Below, in pieces: positions 42,681 through 50,919 of a stretch of DNA of 64,000 bases. The notes beneath the pieces were generated by a model. The model was not told where the DNA came from and did no database searches. It saw only the letters and a program-made list of their open reading frames with translations. The position numbers and the translations under genes are program-made. This DNA is from Ignavibacteriales bacterium. Its GTDB lineage: Bacteria > Bacteroidota > Ignavibacteria > Ignavibacteriales > Ignavibacteriaceae. Each line of letters begins with the position of its first letter. The stretch's first letter is position 1. The DNA is taken from NCBI GenBank assembly GCA_015709675.1, contig CP054182.1:4133448-4197447 (forward strand), in the 5' to 3' direction.

Positions 42681-44147
42681 TTATTCCCACATGCCGGAGT
42701 GATTGCAGATAATTTCAATCAGCATCACCAGTCCGCGTACTGCCATTCTTGTGCGGTCTTCAATGATCTGCCCTTTGCTGTCGGTCGTGCCGAGTCCGGG
42801 AGAAACAAAGATATTCGCGTCATAAGAGATGGTCGGGATTATGCCCATCTGCGTGCAGCCATCCTGCAGCAGATTTGAACCGGAATACATATCTTCAATT
42901 GAGAAGATGGGAATTCCCATTTTTCCGCCTTCCCAGCTCTTTTCATAATTGATTTCAACCGTGCCGCAATTTCTGCTCTTGGTAATAAGGAAATAAGGAC
43001 GGATTCTTTCATCTATACGGCTGAATTCATCCGTTACGATATCATAAAGATCATCAATCGGTTTGGTAAGAACTTCAGGATTGTTTTTGATAACTCTCAG
43101 TGCTGCCAGCTGACCGGTAAGACCTTCTTTGCCCGGATCAAGTGTTACATAAGCAGCTTTGCCGTAGGAGGAAGCCGTACCGTAACGCGCGCCGTGATAG
43201 CCCATCGAGCGGCGTATCGGAACCATAACTTCTTCCTTACCGATAACCAGCGCGCTTGTGGCAGAACCGGTCGCCTTATCCATACTGAAAATCATAACAT
43301 CAGCGCCGACATCCTTTATGCTTGTCCCGATAAAAGGAATGCCCCATGCGTTATCAATCACATAAGGAACGTTGAATTTTTTTGCTATATCAGCAATTCC
43401 CTTTGATAGTACCGGCGCGCCGTTTTTCTCTTTTTCACCATAACCGTAACCGATGGTGTCATATCCTATCGAAGCAAAACCGGTGAGCATGGTGGCATGA
43501 AGGTTTGCTGCCTCTTCAAGTTTCTTTAATGATTCTTTTGATTTTACATTTTTCAGCAGCGGAACCGGATGATAGTTAATGCCGTGCACAGGATATTCAG
43601 CTCCTTCAAGAGGAACAAACACGGTATCAAAATTATTCTGGCGCTTTCCGCTAAAGCCAAGCTCTCCTGCTGTTGAACCGCGTTCAGCCAATATATCCTT
43701 ATACTTTGCCGGGAACGGACGTCCGTAGCCCCCCTGATGATGAATGTGGCGCTCAAGCGGAGCTATATATCTTGCGCGGTAGTTATCGCCTCTGCCGGTA
43801 AAAGGAGGGGTCATCAGTGTGTCAAAGGTAAGCCAGAGCCCGCCTTCGCAGGTGTTAACCGGCGCTGCATCGTAATCATCACCGTAAACTGATTTAACTT
43901 CCTCCCGGATCTGATCAACATAGACGTTAAGGGGCACCACTTTTTTTGATTCCTGCGCCATGAAATGTTCAATATCATCACGAAGAGGTGAGGGGCAGCC
44001 GGAGATGGCTCCGGTCAGTCCAAATGCACCTTTAAGCTCAGCTGGTATGCCTATGGTCTCTGCTGCTTTTTTAGCCTCAGCATATATCTGGGGGATTCTC
44101 TGCTGAAGCCGTTTATACATCTGAAATTTGAATTCTGGTTTTGCCAT
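42681..44147 (-). CDS. Fold-type I PLP-dependent-like enzyme of the mutase operon
   Basis: 488-aa protein with a fold-type I aminotransferase-like pattern: HHQGGYGRPFPAKYKDIL, GYDTIGYGYG, VPYVIDNAWGIPF with the PLP-pyridine-type Asp (D265), and FSMDKATGSATSALVIG with the candidate Schiff-base lysine K291. The region after it (SYGKAAYVTLDPGKEGL) and the overall pattern recall SepSecS/selenocysteine-lyase-like members rather than OrtB, which is fold type II. No exact family can be named. It probably acts on the amino acid handled by the mutase, for example by elimination or cleavage; that is inference from the operon. Confidence 0.6.
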   Translation of the reverse strand: MAKPEFKFQMYKRLQQRIPQIYAEAKKAAETIGIPAELKGAFGLTGAISGCPSPLRDDIEHFMAQESKKVVPLNVYVDQIREEVKSVYGDDYDAAPVNTCEGGLWLTFDTLMTPPFTGRGDNYRARYIAPLERHIHHQGGYGRPFPAKYKDILAERGSTAGELGFSGKRQNNFDTVFVPLEGAEYPVHGINYHPVPLLKNVKSKESLKKLEEAANLHATMLTGFASIGYDTIGYGYGEKEKNGAPVLSKGIADIAKKFNVPYVIDNAWGIPFIGTSIKDVGADVMIFSMDKATGSATSALVIGKEEVMVPIRRSMGYHGARYGTASSYGKAAYVTLDPGKEGLTGQLAALRVIKNNPEVLTKPIDDLYDIVTDEFSRIDERIRPYFLITKSRNCGTVEINYEKSWEGGKMGIPIFSIEDMYSGSNLLQDGCTQMGIIPTISYDANIFVSPGLGTTDSKGQIIEDRTRMAVRGLVMLIEIICNHSGMWE

Positions 44148-44274
44148 GATTGTTTGTCCGTTTCTGTGTTAGTGTTTTGTAATTTTTTCTGTTTTCCGCC
44201 TCAGTGCAGACTGCATGAAGAAATCCGGTTACAGAGCAGGCCGCGATTAAAGCCGGGGCTTGCTAAAATAAATT

Positions 44275-44721
44275 TTACATATTTCCGGGTAACCGGTTTT
44301 TAATGATTATATCATCGTTAATCTTTAAGCCGAGGTTTTTTCCTGAAATCCGTTTTTCCATTTTTACAATAGTGTTCTGATGATTGGGCATGTGTGTGTC
44401 ATCGTAGCCTGCTATATATCCTATGGTTTGGCCGTTCCAGATGACCGCGTCGCCGGTGAGGAGAACCCCGCTGTTTTTCAGGACGAGAAATCCCAGATAA
44501 CAGATACGCTGCACGCTTCCTCCGGGGACAGCGCTTTCCTCATCAGTTCCGATCAGTTCAATGATGCTGTGTTTCGGAAACGCGCGGGAAATCGGCTTAA
44601 TCAGGTCAAGACCCCGGTCGTCAAGCATGCCGTCCAGCACCACGGCAACGGAGGTGTATATATCAACTTTATCGTGATAAAAGAAATGCCCCGCTTTGCC
44701 CTGTGAATACGGATCAGCCAT
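44275..44721 (-). CDS. Unknown 148-aa protein of the mutase operon
   Basis: I do not recognise the family. The start is ATG 44721 behind AGGAGC; a longer frame reaching 44781 lies inside the ddh-like gene. The protein is mixed alpha/beta with VDIYTSVAVVLDGMLDDRGLDLI, IIELIGTDEESAVPGG and VLLTGDAVIWNGQTIGYIAGYDDTHMPNHQN segments, rich in His and Asp near its C-terminal third, which might bind metal. It is located between the dehydrogenase (10 bp) and the PLP protein (127 bp). Confidence 0.6.
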   Translation of the reverse strand: MADPYSQGKAGHFFYHDKVDIYTSVAVVLDGMLDDRGLDLIKPISRAFPKHSIIELIGTDEESAVPGGSVQRICYLGFLVLKNSGVLLTGDAVIWNGQTIGYIAGYDDTHMPNHQNTIVKMEKRISGKNLGLKINDDIIIKNRLPGNM

Positions 44722-44731
44722 TATTCTGCTC

Positions 44732-45658
44732 CTACACGATTTTCTTAATAAAATCTTCAAGTTCACCGAAGAGGAAATCAATAACGGGAACTTCTATCAT
44801 GGTATAACATCCGGGACGCTGCTTTACCGCAGCGCGGGCTGCTGATACCATCACCTGTGAGGTGAGTGCGGGGTTGTCAATCCGCATTTCAAATTTCAGC
44901 ATCTGATTATGAGTGCCGCCTGATACCCCTTTCCGTTCCATCAGCACGCCATGCCCCATATCAATGAGCTGATCCACATCAGGGACTTCATATACATACG
45001 TTTTATCCTTTACGAAATAAGGATCCGTTTTAATGCGTTCCTCCACGGTCTTGAAGTCATGCCCCTCTTGAAGTTCTATATATACCATGCGCCGGTGAAT
45101 TCCCATGCCGGCCGGTACGGTAACCGAGAGTGCGTTTTTCACTCCCTCGATTGCTTTTACCGCGACAGTGTGTCCCATGGACATTCCGGGGCCGTAATTA
45201 GTATAAGTAACTCCGCGCGGAGCCATTGCAAGGAACCAGCCGCGTATGACGGAATCAATTCCCGGATCCCATCCGGCAGCTGTTATAGATACTTTTCCAT
45301 ACTGCTTTGCGACAGCATCAAGATCTTTTTTGAGCTGGGGAATTTCTGTATGTATATCAAAGCTGTCCACGGTGCAGATGCCCTGCGCAAGATATTCACT
45401 TACAATCTCTTTTACCTTGCGTGACGGAGCGCAGATGATGGCCACATCAATTTCTCCGGCATCTTTTATATTATTAAACAGGGGCACTTTTGGACTCAGG
45501 CAGTTGCAGCGTCCGGGGTTTAATTTTGAAACAATATTCTGCACCGGTGCGGTATCAATAATGCCGGCAAATTCCATATCCGGCTCACGGAGTATTGCTT
45601 CAAGAGCCATTGCACCTACGTTTCCGAATCCTGCGATAGCTGTGCGTATTTTGTTCAT
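44732..45658 (-). CDS. meso-Diaminopimelate-dehydrogenase-like oxidoreductase
   Basis: 308-aa NAD(P)-dependent enzyme resembling meso-diaminopimelate D-dehydrogenase (Ddh). The N-terminal Rossmann fold has GFGNVG. The family signatures follow: CTVDSFDIHTEIP, SITAAGWDPGIDSVIRGWFLAMAP (compare STGWDPG...) and YGPGMSMGHTVAVKAIEGVKNALSVTVP (compare GPGxSxGH). Known Ddh converts meso-DAP to 2-amino-6-oxopimelate with ammonia release. In this operon it more likely oxidises an amino group of a diamino acid made or used by the mutase. It starts 9 bp after the regulator gene, so it is the first structural gene. Confidence 0.75.
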   Translation of the reverse strand: MNKIRTAIAGFGNVGAMALEAILREPDMEFAGIIDTAPVQNIVSKLNPGRCNCLSPKVPLFNNIKDAGEIDVAIICAPSRKVKEIVSEYLAQGICTVDSFDIHTEIPQLKKDLDAVAKQYGKVSITAAGWDPGIDSVIRGWFLAMAPRGVTYTNYGPGMSMGHTVAVKAIEGVKNALSVTVPAGMGIHRRMVYIELQEGHDFKTVEERIKTDPYFVKDKTYVYEVPDVDQLIDMGHGVLMERKGVSGGTHNQMLKFEMRIDNPALTSQVMVSAARAAVKQRPGCYTMIEVPVIDFLFGELEDFIKKIV

Positions 45659-45667
45659 GACGGGTTC

Positions 45668-46360
45668 TCAGTTCTTTGTAACGGGTTGTTGGTTTTTCTG
45701 GATAAAATCATAAAGCGCGAGCCGTGCTGTTTCTCCGTGCACCCTGATAAGCTGTTCAAGTTTTTCGCCATTTTTTTCTTTTATATAACGGATTATGAGC
45801 CAGTGTTCGTCAACCGACTGCTGCAGATGGGAAAGAAGGGAAACATATATATAGTTATAGCGCAGAGTCTGTTTCCTGAGAGTGGTAATGATTTTAATCA
45901 GTTTCTGATTTTTGGAGAGCTCGCAGAGATTATGGTGAAAACGGGAGTTCAGATCAAGAAACCTGCGGTAATTTTTGGATTCAGACCGGGCAATCTTTTC
46001 CATCTGGCGGTTAAGCGCTTCAAGATGTTCAATTTCTTCCTCCTCTGCGTAATCCATGGCAAGGCGTCCGGCAAGAGCTTCAAGGGCCCCTTTTATCAGA
46101 TAAGTCTCCTGGGCATCCTGCAAAGAGAGTTCAGTCACCACGGCACCTTTGCGCGGGTGGACAGTCAGGAATCCCTCCTGCTCAAGCTGGAGAAATGCTT
46201 CCCTGATCGGGGTCCGGCTTACGCCAAGGGAGCCGGCAATTTCATCTTCGGTAACCCTGCCGCCGGGTTTAAGTTTCCCCTCAATCACGGAATCACGCAC
46301 CAGGGAGGCAATCCTGTCTCTCAGGGGTTTCAGTTCGGGGCCGATTGGTTCAAATTTCAT
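45668..46360 (-). CDS. GntR-family regulator with FCD domain (FadR type)
   Basis: 230-aa transcription factor, first gene of the mutase operon. N-terminal winged helix with DEIAGSLGVSRTPIREAFLQLEQEGFLTVHPRKGAVV; C-terminal all-helical FCD ligand-binding domain (about 85-225) with RFLDLNSRFHHNLCELS and the metal-ligating Asp/His pattern. It likely senses an organic acid or amino acid and controls the downstream genes. The promoter and an ATTGTATACAAT palindrome lie immediately upstream. Confidence 0.92.
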   Translation of the reverse strand: MKFEPIGPELKPLRDRIASLVRDSVIEGKLKPGGRVTEDEIAGSLGVSRTPIREAFLQLEQEGFLTVHPRKGAVVTELSLQDAQETYLIKGALEALAGRLAMDYAEEEEIEHLEALNRQMEKIARSESKNYRRFLDLNSRFHHNLCELSKNQKLIKIITTLRKQTLRYNYIYVSLLSHLQQSVDEHWLIIRYIKEKNGEKLEQLIRVHGETARLALYDFIQKNQQPVTKN

Positions 46361-46374
46361 GCACTTTTCTGTAT

Positions 46375-46425
46375 ATTGTATACAATCTACAATCCAAACA
46401 TACCGGTTTCGCCATTAACGGGCAA
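46375..46425 (-). promoter_or_regulatory. Promoter and GntR-type operator of the mutase operon
   Basis: On the minus strand TTG (46423-46425), 20 nt, TATGTTTG (46395-46402) is a full Bacteroidota promoter. The 12-bp perfect palindrome ATTGTATACAAT (46375-46386) covers the expected transcript start and lies 15 nt before the regulator ATG. TNGTNNNACNA-type palindromes are typical FadR-subfamily operators, so negative autoregulation is inferred. Confidence 0.75.
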
Positions 46426-46640
46426 GGGAAATCAATGTACAATGAACAATGTACAGGGGTGTGGTTTTAAGAGAAACTCAATTCGGAGTAACTTGGGCTG
46501 GTACAAGGATGGCAGGGACGGCATGGACACGATGAACGGTAAGGAAGACCGCATTTTCACCCCCTGGCTGTACGGAAAGCAAACCATATTCAGATTACAA
46601 AGCGGCGGTAATGAGCGGGAACTTAATTGCACAGGAAAAT

Positions 46641-46674
46641 AAATTTTACTTATAAGTAAAATTTCTTATCTTTG
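46641..46674 (+). promoter_or_regulatory. 24-bp palindromic operator and -10 box of the toxin-antitoxin pair
   Basis: 46641-46664 is a perfect inverted repeat with half-site AAATTTTACTTA. Directly after it, TATCTTTG (46667-46674) is an exact TAnnTTTG box 12 nt before the toxin ATG. A regulator bound to the palindrome would block the promoter; the XRE antitoxin of the pair is the obvious candidate. The rest of the 46361-46671 gap has no gene. Confidence 0.65.
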
Positions 46675-46686
46675 CTGCAGATTTTT

Positions 46687-47163
46687 ATGCGATTTACGTT
46701 ACAGAAAATTGAAGCTTTATCCGGAATGAAGGCCTCCTGCTATTCGGTGGTAGTTGAAAACGAGGAAAAATCTCTGTTTGAAAAGTTTCTTGAAGAAAAT
46801 TCTGTTTTACACAAAGATGAAATTCTGGATATTCTTGCAAGATTGAACACTATCGCTCAAACTACCGGTATAAGAAGGGGCTTTTTTAAAGAATTCGAAG
46901 GCAACCCAGGCGACGGAGTTTGTGCCCTTTATGATGAACCCTCCAGAAAGCTAAGACTCTATTGCATTCTTTTTGGAGAAAAGATAATTGTTCTCGGGGG
47001 TGGCGGCAGGAAATCTGTACAAAAGCTTCAGCAGGATGCTAAACTAAAAGCAGAAAACTTTCTGCTGAGAGAAGTTTCTAAAACAATTACACGTGCTATC
47101 ATCACAAAGGAGACCGCTTTCACCGATGATATGCTTGAGTTCACCGGTGATCTTATTTTTTGA
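46687..47163 (+). CDS. HigB/RelE-like toxin-type protein
   Basis: 158-aa protein, longer than typical RelE toxins. The central FFKEFEGNPGDGVCALYDEPSRKLRLYCILFGEKIIVLGGGGRKSV follows the pattern of Gp49/HigB-like toxins, which are mRNA interferases. It has an extra N-terminal helical segment and a C-terminal extension (KTITRAIITKETAFTDDMLEFTGDLIF). The start is ATG 46687, placed by the -10 box; an in-frame TTG at 46672 is within the promoter. It is followed by an HTH gene after 15 nt, in the toxin-first order of HigBA pairs. Confidence 0.75.
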   Translation: MRFTLQKIEALSGMKASCYSVVVENEEKSLFEKFLEENSVLHKDEILDILARLNTIAQTTGIRRGFFKEFEGNPGDGVCALYDEPSRKLRLYCILFGEKIIVLGGGGRKSVQKLQQDAKLKAENFLLREVSKTITRAIITKETAFTDDMLEFTGDLIF

Positions 47164-47178
47164 TTGAGACATACTATT

Positions 47179-47607
47179 ATGAAAAACAAAACTGAAAACC
47201 TGCTTCCCTCACTTCTTGAGGAAATAACTCCCGGCCGTCAGAAGCAAACTGACGCAAAAATGGTAATCGCCGCAAAGATCGAAGATGCTATGCGGGCAAA
47301 AGGATGGAAGCACAAGGATCTTCTTCGTGCCATGAAAAAAGAAAATCCGGCGTTGGTTACCAGATGGCTTTCCGGAACTCATAATTTTACTGTGGAGACT
47401 CTGGTTGAGCTCGAAACAGCGCTGGATATTAAGCTATTAGTCCGGGAAATTGAAGGACCCGTTCATCAAGTTCATGATAAAAAACGGGATCATGAAAGGA
47501 TATATACCGGCAGCATTCCGCCCCAGCCAGAGAAAAAAGCATTGCTGAAAAATGATACATTGCCGCCCCTTCCAACGAGAAGGAAAAAATCAAAAATACA
47601 TGGTTGA
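47179..47607 (+). CDS. XRE-family HTH antitoxin-type protein
   Basis: 142-aa protein with a helix-turn-helix at about residues 30-90 (AKIEDAMRAKGWKHKDLLRAMKKENPALVTRWLSGTHNFTVETLVELETALDIKLL). The C-terminal tail is charged and flexible (HQVHDKKRDHERIY, ending KKSKIHG), suited to binding the toxin. Start ATG 47179; a TTG at 47164 adds five residues. It probably binds the palindrome in front of the operon. Confidence 0.8.
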   Translation: MKNKTENLLPSLLEEITPGRQKQTDAKMVIAAKIEDAMRAKGWKHKDLLRAMKKENPALVTRWLSGTHNFTVETLVELETALDIKLLVREIEGPVHQVHDKKRDHERIYTGSIPPQPEKKALLKNDTLPPLPTRRKKSKIHG

Positions 47608-47707
47608 TACTTTTTTCGAGAGAATCTATCGCAGACGGCAATAAACGAAAAATATTTTGCCTGCCGCCATAATTGAGCAGCAGGCAGATTAATACTTATC
47701 CCCCTGC

Positions 47708-48268
47708 TTAAAAGAACCCGATAATTCCTGCCGCAATCATAGGGCCGCTGGTCAGGTTCAGCCCGGATTCATCAAGAACATTCCCGCCGGTGACATATGA
47801 CATTCCAAACGATAGCATCGCCCTTACATTAAATTGAAATGACCGCGCGATAGGCGTAATAAATTCAAACCCTCCGTTCAGACTGCTGTATGATCCGCCG
47901 ATATCACGGTCACCGCTGAAAAACCCGATTGTGAGCTCTCCCACCGGGCGGATTTCTGTATTGAAGTTCCGGCTGTCTGACGGAGTTTCTATACCCAGGG
48001 TAAACGTATAAAGCCCAACTTCATTTTTCCTGTTTCCGAGATACTGGTCACCCATTGAGGCGGATGCATAACCAAAAGAAAAAACCAGCATATCGCCAAA
48101 ACCCACCCTGTATCCCGTGAAATTACCCTTTTTATCCAGCTTTTTCCCCGCGAATCCGTCATTATTAACATGAATATATTCGGCATTCAGTTTATAATAT
48201 ACTTCCTGCGAAAAAGCCATGCCGGAAAGAATTGTACAACAAATCACCAATAAAAGAGATCTTACCAA
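47708..48268 (-). CDS. Exported outer-membrane beta-barrel-like protein
   Basis: 186-aa protein with a signal peptide (hydrophobic VRSLLLVICCTILSGMAFSQ) and alternating hydrophobic/polar beta strands rich in Gly and aromatic residues (GYRVGFGDMLVFSFGYASASMGD, FTLGIETPS, GELTIGFFSG, FNVRAMLSFGMSYVTGG), ending in IIGFF, a C-terminal aromatic as in outer-membrane proteins. The start is TTG at 48268 with AGGAGG six bases upstream (48275-48280), not the more distal start. No function is known. Confidence 0.65.
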   Translation of the reverse strand: MVRSLLLVICCTILSGMAFSQEVYYKLNAEYIHVNNDGFAGKKLDKKGNFTGYRVGFGDMLVFSFGYASASMGDQYLGNRKNEVGLYTFTLGIETPSDSRNFNTEIRPVGELTIGFFSGDRDIGGSYSSLNGGFEFITPIARSFQFNVRAMLSFGMSYVTGGNVLDESGLNLTSGPMIAAGIIGFF

Positions 48269-48481
48269 CAAACACCTCCTGTTAAACAAAAAAATTGTAT
48301 CCCGGAAGATAGAAAGCACCGGGAAACGGGGCAAGACCTCTGCCCCGCACCAGATATAGTTCCCTGCTCCCTGAAGTACCTGCGCTCCGGAAAACTCTCG
48401 CTGTTTCAGCCGGAAGCTACTTGAGGGTCCGGTCTAATGCACAATTACTGAAACGCGCGGAGTACCCCTGATACCCAATTC

Positions 48482-49612
48482 CTATGCAATATGATATATT
48501 TTCTGAAACTGCCTCCGGGTTACAAATTCAGGAATGCATTTGAGTGCAAAGTTTCTCAGAGGAATAAGCAGCTTGTTATCCGCCTGAGCGATTTGGCCGA
48601 GCCGCCTTGATGTGTCTATGATGTAAGCAGCTTTTTTTATTCTTCTCTTTTCAAAAGAACTGAACGCATCGTGAAGTTCTCTTCCGGATGCAATCTCCTG
48701 ATGAAGCACCATCACATCCTCAATGGCCTGACATGCTCCCTGGCCAAGGTTAGGTGTGGTTGCATGTGCAGCATCACCAATGAGCAAAACCCTGCCGAAT
48801 GCAAAACGGCTGAGGGGCAGTATATCACAGATTGAATTCATCAGCATTTCACTGTCAGAGGATACATCTAACACATGACCGATAAGAGGATGATAATCAG
48901 CGAAGTGATCTCTGAGACCTCTAACCGTAACATGTTTCATCCGTACATCATACTGGCTGCTGTTTATGACAGCGAACCAGTAGAGACGGTTTCCGTTTAC
49001 AGGTACGATGCCAAACCTGCCTCTGCTGCCCCAGGTTTCAGTTGCTTCCTTAATCTTCAGATCCGCATTACTGATAACACTCCGCCAGCATAAATATCCT
49101 GCGTATCTCGGCTTTGATTCAGGGAGCAGCTGCATACGGATTGGGGAGTGTATCCCGTCAGCGCTGATAAGATAATCTCCCTCTTGCTCAGTGCCGTCAT
49201 CAAAGCGGAGACTCACAGAGTTCTCCGTCTGGCTGAATGAAACTGCCTTCCTGCCGGTTCGATATATATCATTAGGAAGAAAACTCTGCAGCAGGCCGTG
49301 AAGAGTCTGGCGGTGGATGGCAAATCCCGTGAATTGCTCTCTAAATCGGGCAGATGGTCTTTGTTCCTTAATCACCCTTCCTCTCTGGTTAAGAATCGCG
49401 AGCTGATCTATTGGATTTGCCGATTCAATAAACTGATCAGCAATACCAAAATATTCAAGCGCTTTCAGAGCGTTCGGCTGGATGACAAGACCCGCTCCGG
49501 CAGCAGTTATCTGCGGCGCTGATTCAAAGATTGTTACTGAAAATCCTGATTTGATAAGAGCAATAGCTGCTGTCAGTCCGGCAATTCCGCCGCCGTTAAT
49601 AAGTACTTTCAA
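48482..49612 (-). CDS. FAD-dependent monooxygenase (PHBH/TetX-like)
   Basis: 376-aa flavoprotein hydroxylase. GGGIAGLTAAIALIKSGFSVTIFE is the N-terminal ADP-binding motif; GLVIQPNALKALEYFGI, and the second FAD motif VLLIGDAAHATTPNLGQGACQAIEDV are intact, and DYLISADGIHSPIR holds the DG motif for NADPH/FAD. Small-molecule aromatic or antibiotic hydroxylation is the usual chemistry; the substrate is unknown. The start is a TTG at 49612 with AAGGA about ten bases upstream. Followed by the Crp/Fnr-type gene upstream on the same strand. Confidence 0.88.
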   Translation of the reverse strand: MKVLINGGGIAGLTAAIALIKSGFSVTIFESAPQITAAGAGLVIQPNALKALEYFGIADQFIESANPIDQLAILNQRGRVIKEQRPSARFREQFTGFAIHRQTLHGLLQSFLPNDIYRTGRKAVSFSQTENSVSLRFDDGTEQEGDYLISADGIHSPIRMQLLPESKPRYAGYLCWRSVISNADLKIKEATETWGSRGRFGIVPVNGNRLYWFAVINSSQYDVRMKHVTVRGLRDHFADYHPLIGHVLDVSSDSEMLMNSICDILPLSRFAFGRVLLIGDAAHATTPNLGQGACQAIEDVMVLHQEIASGRELHDAFSSFEKRRIKKAAYIIDTSRRLGQIAQADNKLLIPLRNFALKCIPEFVTRRQFQKIYHIA

Positions 49613-49719
49613 TTTGTAGTATCCTTCTTTTTTTACAAAGCAAAATTACCCTGTTCAGAAGAAGAGATTATTTACAAATGTTAAATTTTACCGGCTGAAT
49701 GATTAACAAATGTTAAAAA

Positions 49720-50286
49720 CTACTGAATGCCTGCACGAATCCTGCTCACGCTTACCTGAGTCATTCCAAGATATGATGCAATATGCCTGAGCGGTGCCCG
49801 GCTGATAATACCCGGAAACTTTTTTTCAAACTCATAGTAACGCTCTCTGGCGGAAAGAAACCTGATGCTTTCAATTTCCGTTTGACATTCAATAAAGGCC
49901 ATGATGGCAAGTTTTCTCCCGCAGTGCTCTATCTGATGATACTCCCCGCAAAGTTTCTCAAATTCATGATTATATATTTCAATCAGCATGGTATCTTCAA
50001 GCAGTTCAATTCCCTTATGCGAGGGCTCCCCGGTGAAGTAGCTTGGAATTCCCCCGAGGAAATTCATATCCATGGCAAAATAGTCAGTAGTATCATTGCC
50101 ATCACGGATATAATATACTCTTCCCAGTCCTTTCAGGATAAAGTAGAGCTTGCGTGAAATTTCACCCGGTATAAGAAGCTGAGTACCTTTTTTGAGGGAT
50201 TTTTCAGAGCAGATTCCCGCAAGCGCCTCCTGCTCCTTCTGTCCGAGGGGGGCAAGTTTAGTTAACAGCTCAATCATTGCATTCAT
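49720..50286 (-). CDS. Crp/Fnr-family transcriptional regulator
   Basis: 188-aa regulator. A cyclic-nucleotide-binding-like beta domain (LKKGTQLLIPGEISRKLYFILKGLGRVYYI) and a C-terminal helix-turn-helix (RAPLRHIASYLGMTQVSVSRIRAGI) are visible. Start ATG 50286 follows AAGGAGCG. The position 107 bp upstream of the FAD monooxygenase gene on the same strand suggests that it controls that gene. The effector is unknown. Confidence 0.85.
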   Translation of the reverse strand: MNAMIELLTKLAPLGQKEQEALAGICSEKSLKKGTQLLIPGEISRKLYFILKGLGRVYYIRDGNDTTDYFAMDMNFLGGIPSYFTGEPSHKGIELLEDTMLIEIYNHEFEKLCGEYHQIEHCGRKLAIMAFIECQTEIESIRFLSARERYYEFEKKFPGIISRAPLRHIASYLGMTQVSVSRIRAGIQ

Positions 50287-50328
50287 GTAACGCTCCTTCG
50301 GTTATAACCAATATATATCTGAAACCGG

Positions 50329-50661
50329 TCAGCTCCCCGGTTTTCTCAGGGCTCTTTCGACTTCTGGGTCCCTGCCAAGTGTTCTTTTAAGAACATCATT
50401 TTCGCGGCGGAGCTTATCAATCTCTGTTTGCAGTCTTTGTGCCTCCGCTTTTAATCTCCCGATTTCTGCTTTCCTGCGAAGGGCTTTACGCTCATCCTCT
50501 TTATCGGTAATAGCTGCAATTACAATCTCCTGCCACTCCTGCAGCAAGGATACCGGGATATCATACTTTGCCGAGATAACATTTTCATCCACCCCCTCCT
50601 GCAGATACTCCTTAAGTATTGCTGTCTTCTCATCCGGGGTAAAATCCGAATCTTTTTTCAT
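50329..50661 (-). CDS. Orphan transposase-OrfA-like protein
   Basis: 110-aa protein. An N-terminal helix-turn-helix (FTPDEKTAILKEYLQEGVDENVISAKYDIPVSLLQEW) resembles IS3-type OrfA, and a long leucine-zipper-like coiled coil follows (KAEIGRLKAEAQRLQTEIDKLRRENDVLKRTLG). No OrfB with a DDE domain, no terminal inverted repeats and no frameshift site are visible. It may be a degenerate insertion-sequence remnant or a domesticated DNA-binding protein. GGAACAGGC precedes the ATG. Confidence 0.6.
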   Translation of the reverse strand: MKKDSDFTPDEKTAILKEYLQEGVDENVISAKYDIPVSLLQEWQEIVIAAITDKEDERKALRRKAEIGRLKAEAQRLQTEIDKLRRENDVLKRTLGRDPEVERALRKPGS

Positions 50662-50919
50662 GCCTGTTCCTGTTATGGTTAAAATGAAAATAATGATTGT
50701 AATATTTTATGATGTGCCGAAAAATAAGAATAATCACAAAAATCATACATTCGCTGAGGAGCCACACACAATCTAAAAGACAGACCAAGAACAGAATTCA
50801 TATTATATTTCCAGTTCATGAAGCATCTGTCTTCAAATCACCTCTGCAGCCCTGAACTAGATAACTTGTGAGGCAGAAGATATTTGTGTCTCACTCCAAT
50901 GATGCACAAAATCAGTATA

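Noticed and set aside
40574-44147. Ornithine 4,5-aminomutase cluster (oraE/oraS with ortB)
   Set aside because: The B12 domain order and length do not fit OraE, the small gene does not resemble OraS, and the PLP-like protein looks like fold type I whereas OrtB is fold type II; no ortA or racemase is present.
45686-46642. 318-aa plus-strand ORF
   Set aside because: Antisense to the GntR gene and its promoter; low complexity and no domain pattern.
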